A DNA stretch of 32,546 nt, from assembly GCA_042091275.1 (NCBI GenBank), contig JBELHR010000020.1, positions 1 to 32,546 of the forward strand, given 5' to 3'. The notes under the pieces are model-generated. The model saw nothing but the letters and a program-made list of their open reading frames with translations. It made no database searches and had not been told where the DNA came from. Of this stretch, positions 8,189-16,837 are shown piece by piece. The position numbers were made by a program, and so were the translations under genes. Origin of the DNA: JBELHR01 sp042091275 (GTDB lineage: Bacteria > Bacteroidota > Bacteroidia > Flavobacteriales > Flavobacteriaceae). How positions within the stretch are numbered: position 1 is the first letter of the stretch; every line of letters begins with the position of its first letter.

Positions 8189-8575
8189 ATGGAGACAGTT
8201 CACAAAATCGGAAGAAGAAAAAAAGCTGTTGCCCGAGTATTCGTATCAGAAGGAAAAGGTAACATCACTGTAAACAACAGAGAATTAAATGACTATTTCT
8301 CAACTGCAACTTTGCAAGGAAAGGTAAAATCTCCTTTAATCTTAACAGATAATGTTGAAGCATTTGACATTAAAGTTAATGTTAATGGTGGTGGAGTTAC
8401 TGGACAAGCTGAAGCGGTTCGTTTGGCAATCTCAAGAGTATTGTGCGAGCTTAACGAAGAGAATAGAGCTATTCTCAAGCCAGAAGGATTACTTACTCGT
8501 GACCCAAGAATGGTTGAGCGTAAGAAATTTGGTCAGAAGAAAGCACGTAAGAAATTCCAATTCTCAAAGCGTTAA
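8189..8575 (+). CDS. rpsI: 30S ribosomal protein S9 (uS9)
   Basis: 128 residues. The family signatures are IGRRKKAVARVFV near the N-terminus, GGGVTGQAEAVRLAISRVLCE in the middle, and the basic tail GLLTRDPRMVERKKFGQKKARKKFQFSKR ending in KR. The C-terminal arginine of S9 reaches the P-site tRNA in the decoding subunit. It lies 2 nt after rplM. No terminator follows, so transcription can run on into rpsB, 162 nt downstream. Confidence 0.98.
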   Translation: METVHKIGRRKKAVARVFVSEGKGNITVNNRELNDYFSTATLQGKVKSPLILTDNVEAFDIKVNVNGGGVTGQAEAVRLAISRVLCELNEENRAILKPEGLLTRDPRMVERKKFGQKKARKKFQFSKR

Positions 8576-8638
8576 TTCGTTTTTTGAAAATTGTTTTTAC
8601 AAAATATATCAATTATTTAATAAAATGTTGTCAAAGTG

Positions 8639-8713
8639 TTGCTGTTAACCCAGCAATATGTTTAGCATCTAAATGTCCTCGACCGCCAAAAGCGCTACTA
8701 GGTCATTGCTAAA
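8639..8713 (+). promoter_or_regulatory. Structured rpsB leader (putative S2 autoregulatory element)
   Basis: Two perfect stems: TTGCTG (8639-8644)/CAGCAA (8651-8656) with loop TTAACC, and TTTAGCA (8661-8667)/TGCTAAA (8707-8713). The long loop of the second stem is itself able to pair (ATGTCCT with AGGTCAT around 8673-8706, one mismatch). It sits 24 nt before the rpsB start. rpsB leaders controlled by S2 are known in Proteobacteria; that this is the same kind of control is an inference. No consensus promoter was found in 8576-8638. Confidence 0.55.
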
Positions 8714-8737
8714 AAGAGAACGTAAACAACAAAAGAA

Positions 8738-9475
8738 ATGGCAAATTTAGAAATTCAAGATTTATTGGATGCAGGTGTTCACTTTGGACACTTAACTAGA
8801 AAATGGAACCCAAACATGGCACCGTATATTTACACGGAGCGCAATGGTGTTCACATTATCGACCTTTACAAAACAGTAGCAAAAATGGAAGAATCTGCTG
8901 AAGCTATGGCGAAAATCGCTGCTTCAGGAAGAAAAATTTTATTTGTTGCAACAAAAAAGCAAGCAAAGGATATCGTAGCTGAAAGAGCAGGTGCAGTTAA
9001 TATGCCCTACATTACAGAGAGATGGCCTGGTGGTATGCTAACAAACTTCGTTACTATCCGTAAAGCTGTTAAGAAAATGGCTCAGATCGATAGAATGAAG
9101 CAAGATGGTTCTTTTGATGCACTTTCTAAAAGAGAGAAATTGCAAATCAACCGTCAACGTGAAAAACTAGAAAAGAATTTAGGTTCTATCTCAGATATGT
9201 CACGTTTACCTGGAGCTTTATTTGTTGTAGATGTTAAAAAAGAGCACATTGCTGTTGCAGAAGCTCAAAAATTAAACATCCCTGTATTTGCAATGGTGGA
9301 TACTAATTCAGACCCACGTGGTATTGATTATGTAGTTCCTGCAAATGATGATGCTTCTAAATCAATCGAAAAAGTTATCGCTTACCTAACGGATGCTGTT
9401 GCTGGAGGTCTTGCAGACCGCAAAGCTGTAAAAGAAAAAGCAACTACTGAAGAAGCGAAAACAGAAAAAAAATAA
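8738..9475 (+). CDS. rpsB: 30S ribosomal protein S2 (uS2)
   Basis: 245 residues. Family features in order: LLDAGVHFGHLTRKWNPNM, YIYTERNGVHIIDLYKT, FVATKKQAKDIV, ERWPGGMLTNFVTIRKAV, and PVFAMVDTNSDPRGIDYVVPANDDASKSIEKV, followed by a Lys/Glu-rich tail. S2 joins the head of the small subunit late in assembly and needs S1 for binding in many bacteria. The leader carries two stems (see the rpsB leader entry), consistent with feedback control. tsf follows after 56 nt that contain a strong hairpin. Confidence 0.98.
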   Translation: MANLEIQDLLDAGVHFGHLTRKWNPNMAPYIYTERNGVHIIDLYKTVAKMEESAEAMAKIAASGRKILFVATKKQAKDIVAERAGAVNMPYITERWPGGMLTNFVTIRKAVKKMAQIDRMKQDGSFDALSKREKLQINRQREKLEKNLGSISDMSRLPGALFVVDVKKEHIAVAEAQKLNIPVFAMVDTNSDPRGIDYVVPANDDASKSIEKVIAYLTDAVAGGLADRKAVKEKATTEEAKTEKK

Positions 9476-9491
9476 TTCATAAAGTATAATC

Positions 9492-9517
9492 GTCCCTCAC
9501 CTCGGTGAGGGACATTT
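9492..9517 (+). terminator. Hairpin between rpsB and tsf (partial terminator or attenuator)
   Basis: GTCCCTCAC (9492-9500), loop CTCG, GTGAGGGAC (9505-9513): a perfect GC-rich 9-bp stem followed only by ATTTTAAAT. The weak U-tract suggests partial termination or RNA processing that sets the rpsB:tsf ratio rather than a full stop. Confidence 0.5.
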
Positions 9518-9531
9518 TAAATCTAAACAAC

Positions 9532-10353
9532 ATGGCAAATATTACCGCCGCTGACGTAAAAAAATTACGTGAAGTAACTGGAGCAGGTATGATGGATTGT
9601 AAAAAAGCTTTAGTTGAAGCCGAAGGAGACTTTGACAAAGCGATTGAAATCCTAAGAAAAAAAGGTCAAAAAGTAGCTGCCAAAAGAGCTGACAGAGAGT
9701 CAACTGAAGGTGCTGCTATCGCTGTTGTAAACGGAGATAACACTGTTGGTGTTTCTATCGTTTTAGGATGCGAAACTGATTTTGTTGGTAAAAATGACAA
9801 CTTTGTTGCTCTTGCTAATGCATTGGCAAACGAGGCTGTAAACCACGCTTCAAAAGAAGAGTTTTTAGCTGCTTCATTCGAAGGAATGACTGTTGCTGAA
9901 AAACTAATCGAACAAACTGGTGTAATCGGTGAAAAACTTGAAATTGGTGCTTTCTCTAGAGTTGAGGCTCCATTTGTAGGTTCTTATATCCACGCTGGGA
10001 ACAAGATTGCTACTCTAGTTGGTCTTTCGGCTGTAGCTGAAGGTGCTGATGTAGTTGCAAAAGATGTTGCTATGCAAGCTGCTGCGATGAATCCTATTGC
10101 TCTTAACGAAGAAGGAGTTGATGCTTCGACTATCGAAAAAGAGATCGAAATTGCAAAAGATCAGTTGAGAGCGGAAGGGAAACCAGAAGCTATGCTAGAC
10201 AATATTGCAAAAGGAAAAATCAAGCGTTTTATGAAGGATAACACTTTAATAAACCAAGCTTTCATCAAGGACAACAAGCAATCTGTTGCTCAATACGTGA
10301 AGACTTTAGGAGATGTTGAAGTAACTGCTTTCTCAAGAGTTGCTTTGGGTTAA
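9532..10353 (+). CDS. tsf: Elongation factor Ts
   Basis: 273 residues from ATG 9532 (MANITAADVKKLREVTGAGM), the family N-terminus; a longer reading from 9505 would begin inside the intergenic hairpin and is rejected. The N-terminal UBA-like domain contains GAGMMDCKKALVEAEGDFDKAIEILRKKG, followed by the EF-Tu contact motif TDFVGKNDNFVALA and two core subdomains. It exchanges GDP for GTP on EF-Tu. It is the last gene of the ribosomal operon, closed by the strong terminator at 10372-10400. Confidence 0.98.
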   Translation: MANITAADVKKLREVTGAGMMDCKKALVEAEGDFDKAIEILRKKGQKVAAKRADRESTEGAAIAVVNGDNTVGVSIVLGCETDFVGKNDNFVALANALANEAVNHASKEEFLAASFEGMTVAEKLIEQTGVIGEKLEIGAFSRVEAPFVGSYIHAGNKIATLVGLSAVAEGADVVAKDVAMQAAAMNPIALNEEGVDASTIEKEIEIAKDQLRAEGKPEAMLDNIAKGKIKRFMKDNTLINQAFIKDNKQSVAQYVKTLGDVEVTAFSRVALG

Positions 10354-10371
10354 TCCAAAAATTCAATATTT

Positions 10372-10400
10372 AAAAAGCCCTCCATTGGAGGGCTTTTTTT
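10372..10400. terminator. Bidirectional Rho-independent terminator (tsf / HGSNAT-like gene)
   Basis: AAAAAGCCCTCC (10372-10383), loop ATT, GGAGGGCTTTTTTT (10387-10400). The 7-bp GC-rich core has A-runs on the left and a T-run on the right, so it works for tsf on the plus strand and for the convergent gene, whose stop codon (10399-10401) lies in the T-run. Confidence 0.93.
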
Positions 10401-11517
10401 ATACTTTAATTACAATGTTCTTTCGATACAATAAATAGGCAACAAACCAGAATAATAGGGCTTGAAATAGCGCAAAAAACAGAGAACCATTCAAATTCCC
10501 TCCGATCGGCACGAATATTTGAGAGTATAAATAGTTGTAGATACTCATCGAACCTTCACTAGTATTTACAGTGAGTACAGATGCGATAGTAGAAATATAT
10601 ATACCGGATACCACATAAATAAAAAGTGGATTTCTACCGTAGTGGACAAAAGGCATAAAGATCTTTTTAAATCCTTTGAAATCGATCAGATAAACCAATA
10701 CAGCCAAAATTAAAGAAGCCCAGGCAGTGGTAACCAACACATAAGAACTAGACCAAATCGGTTTGTTTATTGGTACAATAAAGTTGAGAAGAGTACCCAA
10801 AACTAACAAAGACAAACCTCCAATAATCAAAAACATCATTTTACTCTTGATCTCCTCTCGGGCAGTTAAGAAGCGCGCGCACAAATAGCCCAACAATACA
10901 GAGGCTATACCTGGAAGGGTAGATAAAATACCCTCCGGATCAAAGGGAATACCATATCCTCCATACATATGCTTTATACCTAAAATTTTTATATCGAGAG
11001 CGCGCTCGACGTTGCCCTCCAAACTAAAAGGAAGCTCTCCTCCAAAACCGACTAGTATCAAAGGATAAGCAACTAGGATGGCTAGAACAGTTGATAGGAT
11101 CCATTTGGGTTTAAAAAAAACTACAATTGTCGCTGCCAAACCATAAGCCAGGGCAATTCTTTGAAGCACCCCCATTATTCTCAAGTTTTCAAAATCAAAA
11201 TTTGGATAAAAATTCAAAAATAAACCCAACAAGAATATAAGAGTTGTGCGTTTCCAAATCTTGATTACAACTGGCTTTTTATCTGTGCCTTTTAATTTAG
11301 AAAAGCTCAAAAAGATAGAAACACCAACAATAAACATAAAAAAAGGAAAAACTAAATCTGTCGGAGTGTAACCATTCCACGAAGCGTGTCTCAAAGGAGG
11401 GTAAACATATTCCCAACTACCGGGATTATTGACTATTATCATCAAACAGATAGTTAGGCCTCTCAATACATCTAGAGAGATCAATCTACCCGAGGGTAGG
11501 GATGTAGGTTTTTTCAT
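10399..11517 (-). CDS. HGSNAT/DUF5009-type membrane acyltransferase (heparan-alpha-glucosaminide N-acetyltransferase family)
   Basis: 372 residues with about ten membrane helices. The N-terminus shows the family signature RLISLDVLRGLTICLMIIVN-NPGSW, then YPPLRHASWNGYTPTDLVFPFFMFIVG, and a later HYGRNPLFIYVVSG. Human HGSNAT moves acetyl from cytosolic acetyl-CoA across the lysosomal membrane onto glucosamine; bacterial members are assumed to acetylate envelope sugars, but their substrates are poorly known. It is a single-gene unit, convergent with tsf and divergent from pyrH. Start ATG 11515-11517 has the usual short, polar N-terminus. The family assignment is strong, the exact reaction is not. 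Confidence 0.9.
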   Translation of the reverse strand: MKKPTSLPSGRLISLDVLRGLTICLMIIVNNPGSWEYVYPPLRHASWNGYTPTDLVFPFFMFIVGVSIFLSFSKLKGTDKKPVVIKIWKRTTLIFLLGLFLNFYPNFDFENLRIMGVLQRIALAYGLAATIVVFFKPKWILSTVLAILVAYPLILVGFGGELPFSLEGNVERALDIKILGIKHMYGGYGIPFDPEGILSTLPGIASVLLGYLCARFLTAREEIKSKMMFLIIGGLSLLVLGTLLNFIVPINKPIWSSSYVLVTTAWASLILAVLVYLIDFKGFKKIFMPFVHYGRNPLFIYVVSGIYISTIASVLTVNTSEGSMSIYNYLYSQIFVPIGGNLNGSLFFALFQALLFWFVAYLLYRKNIVIKV

Positions 11518-11570
11518 ACGAAATACAAATATGATTGAATCTTAAACTTACAAACTATTCGGAAATTAAT

Positions 11571-11578
11571 TATATTTG
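11571..11578 (+). promoter_or_regulatory. -7 box of the pyrH-frr promoter
   Basis: TATATTTG matches TAnnTTTG. No clear TTG lies at the usual distance upstream. A start point near 11585 would leave a leader of about 12 nt before ATG 11597, which also rules out the longer reading from 11576. Confidence 0.6.
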
Positions 11579-11596
11579 CGAAACTTTATTTTTCAA

Positions 11597-12304
11597 ATGC
11601 TATACAAAAGAATACTTTTAAAACTAAGCGGTGAGGCCTTGATGGGAGAACGCAGTTATGGAATCGACCCAAAGAGACTGGCCGAATACGCTCAAGACAT
11701 AAAAACAGTTGTAGATCAAGGACTTGAAATCGCCATTGTAATTGGAGGTGGAAACATCTTTAGAGGAGTCGCGGGTGCGAGCAATGGAATGGATCGAGTG
11801 CAAGGAGACTATATGGGAATGCTAGCGACGTGTATCAATGGACTTGCTCTTCAGAGCGCATTGGAAGATGCCGGCGTAGTTACCCGCTTGCAAACTGCCA
11901 TTAAAATGGAACAAGTAGCAGAACCATTTATCAAAAGAAAGGCAGTGCGCCATTTAGAGAAAGGAAGGGTTGTAATATTTGGAGCAGGAACTGGAAACCC
12001 TTATTTCACAACAGATACAGCAGCAGTTCTAAGAGCAATTGAAGTATCTGCGGATGCCATTCTAAAAGGAACTAGAGTAGACGGAATTTACTCAGCTGAT
12101 CCTGAAAAAGACAAGAGTGCTGTCAAATTTGATAGCATTAGTTTCAAAGATGTAATGTCAAAAGGCCTAAAGGTTATGGACATGACAGCTTTTACCTTAA
12201 GTGAAGAAAACAAACTTCCAATTGTTGTATTTGATATGAATACTCCTGGAAATTTAACTAAATTAGTTAACGGAGCCGCGATAGGAACGGTTGTCGAAAA
12301 TTAA
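11597..12304 (+). CDS. pyrH: UMP kinase
   Basis: 235 residues from ATG 11597 (MLYKRILLKLSGEALMG). A longer frame from 11576 would overlap the -7 promoter box and is rejected. Amino-acid kinase fold motifs: KLSGEALMGE (phosphate binding), IVIGGGNIFRG, AEPFIKRKAVRHLEKGRVVIFGAGTGNPYFTTDTAA and GTRVDGIYSADPEKDKSAVKFD. It phosphorylates UMP to UDP with ATP, the committed step to pyrimidine triphosphates, as a hexamer under allosteric control in bacteria. frr follows after 9 nt, the common pyrH-frr pair. Confidence 0.97.
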   Translation: MLYKRILLKLSGEALMGERSYGIDPKRLAEYAQDIKTVVDQGLEIAIVIGGGNIFRGVAGASNGMDRVQGDYMGMLATCINGLALQSALEDAGVVTRLQTAIKMEQVAEPFIKRKAVRHLEKGRVVIFGAGTGNPYFTTDTAAVLRAIEVSADAILKGTRVDGIYSADPEKDKSAVKFDSISFKDVMSKGLKVMDMTAFTLSEENKLPIVVFDMNTPGNLTKLVNGAAIGTVVEN

Positions 12305-12313
12305 AAAAGAGAT

Positions 12314-12868
12314 ATGAACGAAGAATTAGACTTGATAATAGAAGATCTGCAGGAGCAGATGCAAAAGGCAATTGATCATTTAAAGAAAGAGTTTGTAGCC
12401 ATAAGAGCTGGAAAAGCTTCTCCTCAAATGCTCGCAGGAATAACGATAGACTATTACGGATCTCAGACTCCTCTGAGTCAAGTTGCCAATATCAATACCC
12501 CAGACGCTCGAACAATATCGGTTCAGCCATGGGAAAAGCAGATGATTACGGAAATTGAAAAAGGGATTATGTACGCCAATATTGGACTAAACCCTATGAA
12601 TAACGGAGAGAGTATTATCATCAATGTGCCACCACTTACTGAGGAGAGACGAAGAGAACTTTCGAAACAAGCTAAGGCGGAAAGTGAAAATGCAAAAGTG
12701 AGTATCCGAAACATCCGAAAAGAAGGAAATTCAGAATTAAAGAAACTCGAACTTTCAGAGGACTTGTTGAAAATATCTGAAGCCAACGTTCAAGACTTGA
12801 CAAACGCGAGTATCGTAAAGATTGACGAGGCCTATTCTAAAAAAGAAAAGGAAATTATGACGGTATAA
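12314..12868 (+). CDS. frr: Ribosome recycling factor
   Basis: 184 residues, one fewer than the usual 185. Signatures: the long helices around FVAIRAGKASPQMLAGITIDYYGSQTPLSQVANI, then ARTISVQPWEKQMI, NIGLNPMNNGESIIINVPPLTEERRRELSKQAK and RNIRKEGNSELKK. With EF-G it splits the post-termination ribosome. Co-transcribed with pyrH (9 nt gap). A terminator follows 23 nt after the stop. Confidence 0.97.
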   Translation: MNEELDLIIEDLQEQMQKAIDHLKKEFVAIRAGKASPQMLAGITIDYYGSQTPLSQVANINTPDARTISVQPWEKQMITEIEKGIMYANIGLNPMNNGESIIINVPPLTEERRRELSKQAKAESENAKVSIRNIRKEGNSELKKLELSEDLLKISEANVQDLTNASIVKIDEAYSKKEKEIMTV

Positions 12869-12890
12869 TCCGTCGAAAATATTTTACCTA

Positions 12891-12919
12891 AAACACATCT
12901 TTTTAGGTGTGTTTTTTTT
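12891..12919 (+). terminator. Rho-independent terminator of pyrH-frr
   Basis: AACACATC (12892-12899), loop TTTTTA, GGTGTGTT (12906-12913): 8 bp including one T-G pair, running into an eight-T tract ending at 12919. Confidence 0.85.
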
Positions 12920-12942
12920 CACATTTGAATCAAACGACATCC

Positions 12943-15339
12943 ATGGGATTCTGGAATAATTTTGCTGGTATTTTACTTAGAAATCGCTATCTAGTTCTGA
13001 TAGCTATTTTATTGGCCACCATATATTTAGGGTCCTTTGCTCGAAAAATTCGCATGACTCATACTGAGGCAAATATGTTATCAGATGATCATATTGCCAA
13101 TGTAAATTACCAAAAGTTTGTAGAGACTTTTGGCGAGGAGGGAAATCTAATCTTGTTAGCGGTAAAAGACTCCGCGCTATTTCAGCCGGCGCAATTTAAT
13201 GCGTGGAATGCACTTTCCGATTCGATTAATAATTTACCTGAAGTAACTGCAACGATATCGATCAGTGACCTGAAAGTATTGATTAAAAACAAAGAGAAGC
13301 AGGCCTTTGAACTAAAATCTCTGATTCCACAGAGTGAATTGGACCAAGAGCAAATAACAGAGTTGAAAAACGAATTGTTTGACAAGCTTCCCTTTTACGA
13401 CAACCTCCTGTATAACAGCGAAACACAAACCATTCAAACAGCCGTTTATATCCGAAAGGATATCGTAAATTCCGAACGGAGAAAATCTTTGGTTTTTAAC
13501 AAAATCATTCCTGCTATAGATACTTTTGAGCAGGAGAGCAAGGTCGATGTTAGGGTATCTGGCATGCCTTATATCCGAACGTTAAACGCTCAGAACATCG
13601 TAGACGAAATTGGGGTATTTGTAGGACTGGCTTTGCTGGTTACTGCCTTTATCTTTTTCTTGTTTTTCCGCTCTTGGCGCGCCACGTTTATAACGCTTCT
13701 GGTTGTGAGTATAGGGGTGATTTGGTCCTGCGGTTTTATGGGTGTATTCGACTATGAGATCACCGTGTTAACGGGTCTTATTCCTCCTTTAATTATTGTT
13801 ATCGGAGTTCCAAATGCTATATTTCTAATCAACAAATACCAACAGGAAGTAAAAAAACACGGAAATCAAGCTCGATCTCTTCAGCGGGTTATTACTAAGG
13901 TGGGTAATGCGACCTTGATGACCAATATTACAACAGCCTCTGGTTTTGCTACATTTATTTTTACAAAAAGTCAGCTTCTAGTCGAGTTTGGTATTATAGC
14001 CTCCATAAGTATAATGGCTATTTTTATACTGGCACTCTGTATCATTCCAATTTTATACAGCTTTATGCCTCTTCCTCAAAAGAAGCACTTGAATCACCTC
14101 GAACGCCGATGGATGAACGGAGTAGTGAGCTGGATGGAGAATATGGTTCGCAAAAACAGAATTGGAATTTACATCACCTCCGTGATCATGATAATCATCG
14201 GTATCATTGGGGTTTATCAGATCAAAGTATCTGGAAGTATGATAGACGACATGCCTAAAGAGGCACAGTTCTATAAAGATATTGAGTTTTTTCAAGATGA
14301 GTTTGGGGGTATCATGCCTTTAGAAATTTTAGTCGATACAAAAGTAGACAAAGGGGTTTTAAAATTATCTACGCTAAAAAGGATTGAAAAGGTTACCGAA
14401 CAAATTCGTAAGATCGATGGTCTATCTGATCCAATGAGTATAAACAACGTCGTGAAATATGCCAAACAAGCTTTTTATAACGGCAATCCAAAATACTACC
14501 AATTGCCTACAAATCAAGAGCGTACTTTTGTCCTTTCTTATCTTCAAAACATGGAGGTTAACGACAGTGGTCTTTTGGAAAACTATGTGGATAAAACTGG
14601 TAGGTATGCGAGAATCACTTGCTATATGCGAGATGTTGGTACCGATCAGATGGAAGAAATTCAGGATCGCGTAAATGAAATTGTAAAGCAAGAGTTTCCC
14701 GCTAGTCGCTATGATGTTACCGTTACGGGAAAAGCACTGCTATTTTTGGAAGGGACGCATTATTTGATAAAGAACCTGGTAGTCTCCTTGAGTCTTGCGA
14801 TTATTTTAATTGCAATTTTTATGGGTTGGATCTTCCGATCGGTTCAAATGATTATCGTATCTATTATTCCAAATCTACTTCCACTTTTGACTACTGCGGG
14901 ACTTATGGGGTATTTGGGTATACCGATAAAACCGTCGACCATCTTAGTTTTTTCAATAGCATTTGGAATATCGGTGGACGATACCATTCACTTTTTAGCC
15001 AAGTATAGGCAAGAACTGATCAGCAACAATTGGAAAATCAGGAAATCTGTATACGGAGCATTGCGAGAGACGGGAGTCAGTATGTTCTATACCTCCATCG
15101 TACTATTTTTTGGATTTTTAGTATTTACCATTTCCGACTTTGGCGGAACAAAAGCCCTAGGGGGACTGGTGTCGATAACCCTGTTATTTGCAATGACCTC
15201 TAACCTCCTATTGTTACCCTCCTTGTTGCTTTCTTTCGAGAAAAAATTATCGAATAAAAAAGTCTTTAAAAAACCTGTTATCAATTTGGTAGCCCCAGAG
15301 GAACAGGACAAAATCCCGAATGAGGAGAAGGATAATTAG
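12943..15339 (+). CDS. RND superfamily exporter, MMPL type
   Basis: 798 residues from ATG 12943 (MGFWNNFAGILLRNRYLVL); the longer frame from 12907 would start inside the frr terminator and is rejected. Two tandem halves follow the MMPL/RND plan: one membrane helix, a large periplasmic loop, then five or more helices. In the second half the proton-relay region reads GISVDDTIHFLAKYRQE (Asp679, Asp680); at the equivalent place the first half reads VIGVPNAIFLINKYQQE, with Asn291 instead of acids. The short charged C-terminus ends in EEQDKIPNEEKDN. Such transporters move lipids, hopanoids or drugs using the proton gradient; the cargo here is unknown. It stands alone between the frr terminator and the asnS promoter. 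Confidence 0.92.
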   Translation: MGFWNNFAGILLRNRYLVLIAILLATIYLGSFARKIRMTHTEANMLSDDHIANVNYQKFVETFGEEGNLILLAVKDSALFQPAQFNAWNALSDSINNLPEVTATISISDLKVLIKNKEKQAFELKSLIPQSELDQEQITELKNELFDKLPFYDNLLYNSETQTIQTAVYIRKDIVNSERRKSLVFNKIIPAIDTFEQESKVDVRVSGMPYIRTLNAQNIVDEIGVFVGLALLVTAFIFFLFFRSWRATFITLLVVSIGVIWSCGFMGVFDYEITVLTGLIPPLIIVIGVPNAIFLINKYQQEVKKHGNQARSLQRVITKVGNATLMTNITTASGFATFIFTKSQLLVEFGIIASISIMAIFILALCIIPILYSFMPLPQKKHLNHLERRWMNGVVSWMENMVRKNRIGIYITSVIMIIIGIIGVYQIKVSGSMIDDMPKEAQFYKDIEFFQDEFGGIMPLEILVDTKVDKGVLKLSTLKRIEKVTEQIRKIDGLSDPMSINNVVKYAKQAFYNGNPKYYQLPTNQERTFVLSYLQNMEVNDSGLLENYVDKTGRYARITCYMRDVGTDQMEEIQDRVNEIVKQEFPASRYDVTVTGKALLFLEGTHYLIKNLVVSLSLAIILIAIFMGWIFRSVQMIIVSIIPNLLPLLTTAGLMGYLGIPIKPSTILVFSIAFGISVDDTIHFLAKYRQELISNNWKIRKSVYGALRETGVSMFYTSIVLFFGFLVFTISDFGGTKALGGLVSITLLFAMTSNLLLLPSLLLSFEKKLSNKKVFKKPVINLVAPEEQDKIPNEEKDN

Positions 15340-15350
15340 AACGATTTTAT

Positions 15351-15380
15351 TTCGTTTATTTTATCGAATAATTATATTTG
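15351..15380 (+). promoter_or_regulatory. Promoter of asnS
   Basis: TATATTTG at 15373-15380 fits the -7 consensus exactly. TTCG at 15351-15354, about 20 nt upstream, is a degenerate -33 element. The start codon is 20 nt after the -7 box. Confidence 0.6.
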
Positions 15381-15399
15381 TGTCCAAATAATTAATGTC

Positions 15400-16833
15400 A
15401 TGCAAACGAGTAGTGTTAAGGAGCTTTTGAGCTCAGAATTGTTATTGAGAAAAGTTAGTTTAAAAGGGTGGGTTCGTACATTTAGATCGAATCGATTTAT
15501 TGCAATAAACGACGGATCAACAATAAATAACATCCAATGTGTTGTGGATTTTGAGCAAATTTCAGAAGACCTACTCAAACGTATTAATACAGGTGCTGCA
15601 GTTGCCATTGAAGGAGAATTGGTAGCGAGTCAAGGTAAAGGGCAACGCGTAGAGATTCAAGTGTCGAAATTAGATGTTTTGGGAGATTCAAATCCAGATG
15701 AGTATCCGATTCAACCTAAACGTCATTCCTTAGAGTTTTTGAGAGAAAACGCTCACTTGCGCATTAGGACCTCTACTTTTTCTGCAGTAATGCGATTGCG
15801 ATCCAAACTTTCTTTTGCAGTGCATCAATATTTTCAAGAAAACGGATTTAACTATGTCAATACTCCTATCATTACTGGATCGGATGCAGAAGGGGCAGGA
15901 GAAATGTTTCAAGTTAGTACCTTGGGATTGAATAGCGCACCTACCACAGAGGACGGTAGTATCGACTATCAAAAAGATTTCTTTGGGAAAGAGACTAACC
16001 TAACTGTCTCTGGACAATTAGAAGCGGAAACTTATGCGATGGCTTTGGGTAAAGTATATACTTTTGGCCCGACATTTAGAGCGGAAAATTCAAATACGAC
16101 AAGGCATTTGGCTGAATTCTGGATGATTGAGCCCGAGGTGGCTTTTAACGATTTGGATGCCAATATGGATTTGTCAGAAGACTTTATAAAATACACTATC
16201 TCCTATGTGCTTGAGCACTGTGCGGACGATATCGCTTTTCTCGAGGAGCGATTGATAAATGAAGAAAAATCAAAACCTGCTGCCCAGCGTTCTGAAATGA
16301 AGTTGAGCGAAAAGTTACGTTTTGTTTTGGACAATAATTTCAAGCGTGTTTCCTATACAGAGGCCTTTCAAATTTTGAGAAATTGCAAGCCGAATAAGAA
16401 AAAGAAATTTCAATTTCCTATAGACGAATGGGGAGTAGATCTTCAAAGCGAACACGAGAGATACCTCGTGGAAAAACACTTTAAATGTCCGGTTATTTTA
16501 TTTGACTACCCGGCTAATATCAAAGCATTTTACATGCGATTGAATGAAGATGGAAAAACCGTTAGAGCAATGGATGTTTTGTTCCCTGGTATTGGAGAGA
16601 TTGTAGGAGGTTCTCAAAGAGAGGAACGCCTAGATGTTCTTCAGGAAAAAATCAAGGCTCTCGGAATTGATGAGAAGGAACTTTGGTGGTACTTGGATAC
16701 TCGAAAATTTGGATCTGCAGTTCACAGTGGATTCGGACTTGGTTTTGAGAGATTAGTGCAATTTGTATCGGGAATGGGTAATATTAGAGATGTTATTCCT
16801 TTTCCTAGAACTCCGCAAAACGCAGAATTTTAA
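15400..16833 (+). CDS. asnS: Asparaginyl-tRNA synthetase (class IIb)
   Basis: 477 residues. The N-terminal OB-fold anticodon-binding domain (about 15-110) has GWVRTFRSNRFIAINDGS. The class II catalytic domain carries AEGAGEMFQVSTLG (typical of AsnRS rather than AspRS), motif 2 GPTFRAENSNTTRHLAEFWMIEPE, and motif 3 GFGLGFERLVQFVSGMGNIRDVIPFPRTP. It charges tRNA-Asn with Asn. It has its own promoter. rpoN follows after 52 nt that can fold into nested stems, so the two may share a transcript. Confidence 0.97.
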   Translation: MQTSSVKELLSSELLLRKVSLKGWVRTFRSNRFIAINDGSTINNIQCVVDFEQISEDLLKRINTGAAVAIEGELVASQGKGQRVEIQVSKLDVLGDSNPDEYPIQPKRHSLEFLRENAHLRIRTSTFSAVMRLRSKLSFAVHQYFQENGFNYVNTPIITGSDAEGAGEMFQVSTLGLNSAPTTEDGSIDYQKDFFGKETNLTVSGQLEAETYAMALGKVYTFGPTFRAENSNTTRHLAEFWMIEPEVAFNDLDANMDLSEDFIKYTISYVLEHCADDIAFLEERLINEEKSKPAAQRSEMKLSEKLRFVLDNNFKRVSYTEAFQILRNCKPNKKKKFQFPIDEWGVDLQSEHERYLVEKHFKCPVILFDYPANIKAFYMRLNEDGKTVRAMDVLFPGIGEIVGGSQREERLDVLQEKIKALGIDEKELWWYLDTRKFGSAVHSGFGLGFERLVQFVSGMGNIRDVIPFPRTPQNAEF

Positions 16834-16837
16834 TATC

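Noticed and set aside
12907..12942. Earlier start for the RND exporter
   Set aside because: It would begin inside the frr terminator hairpin.
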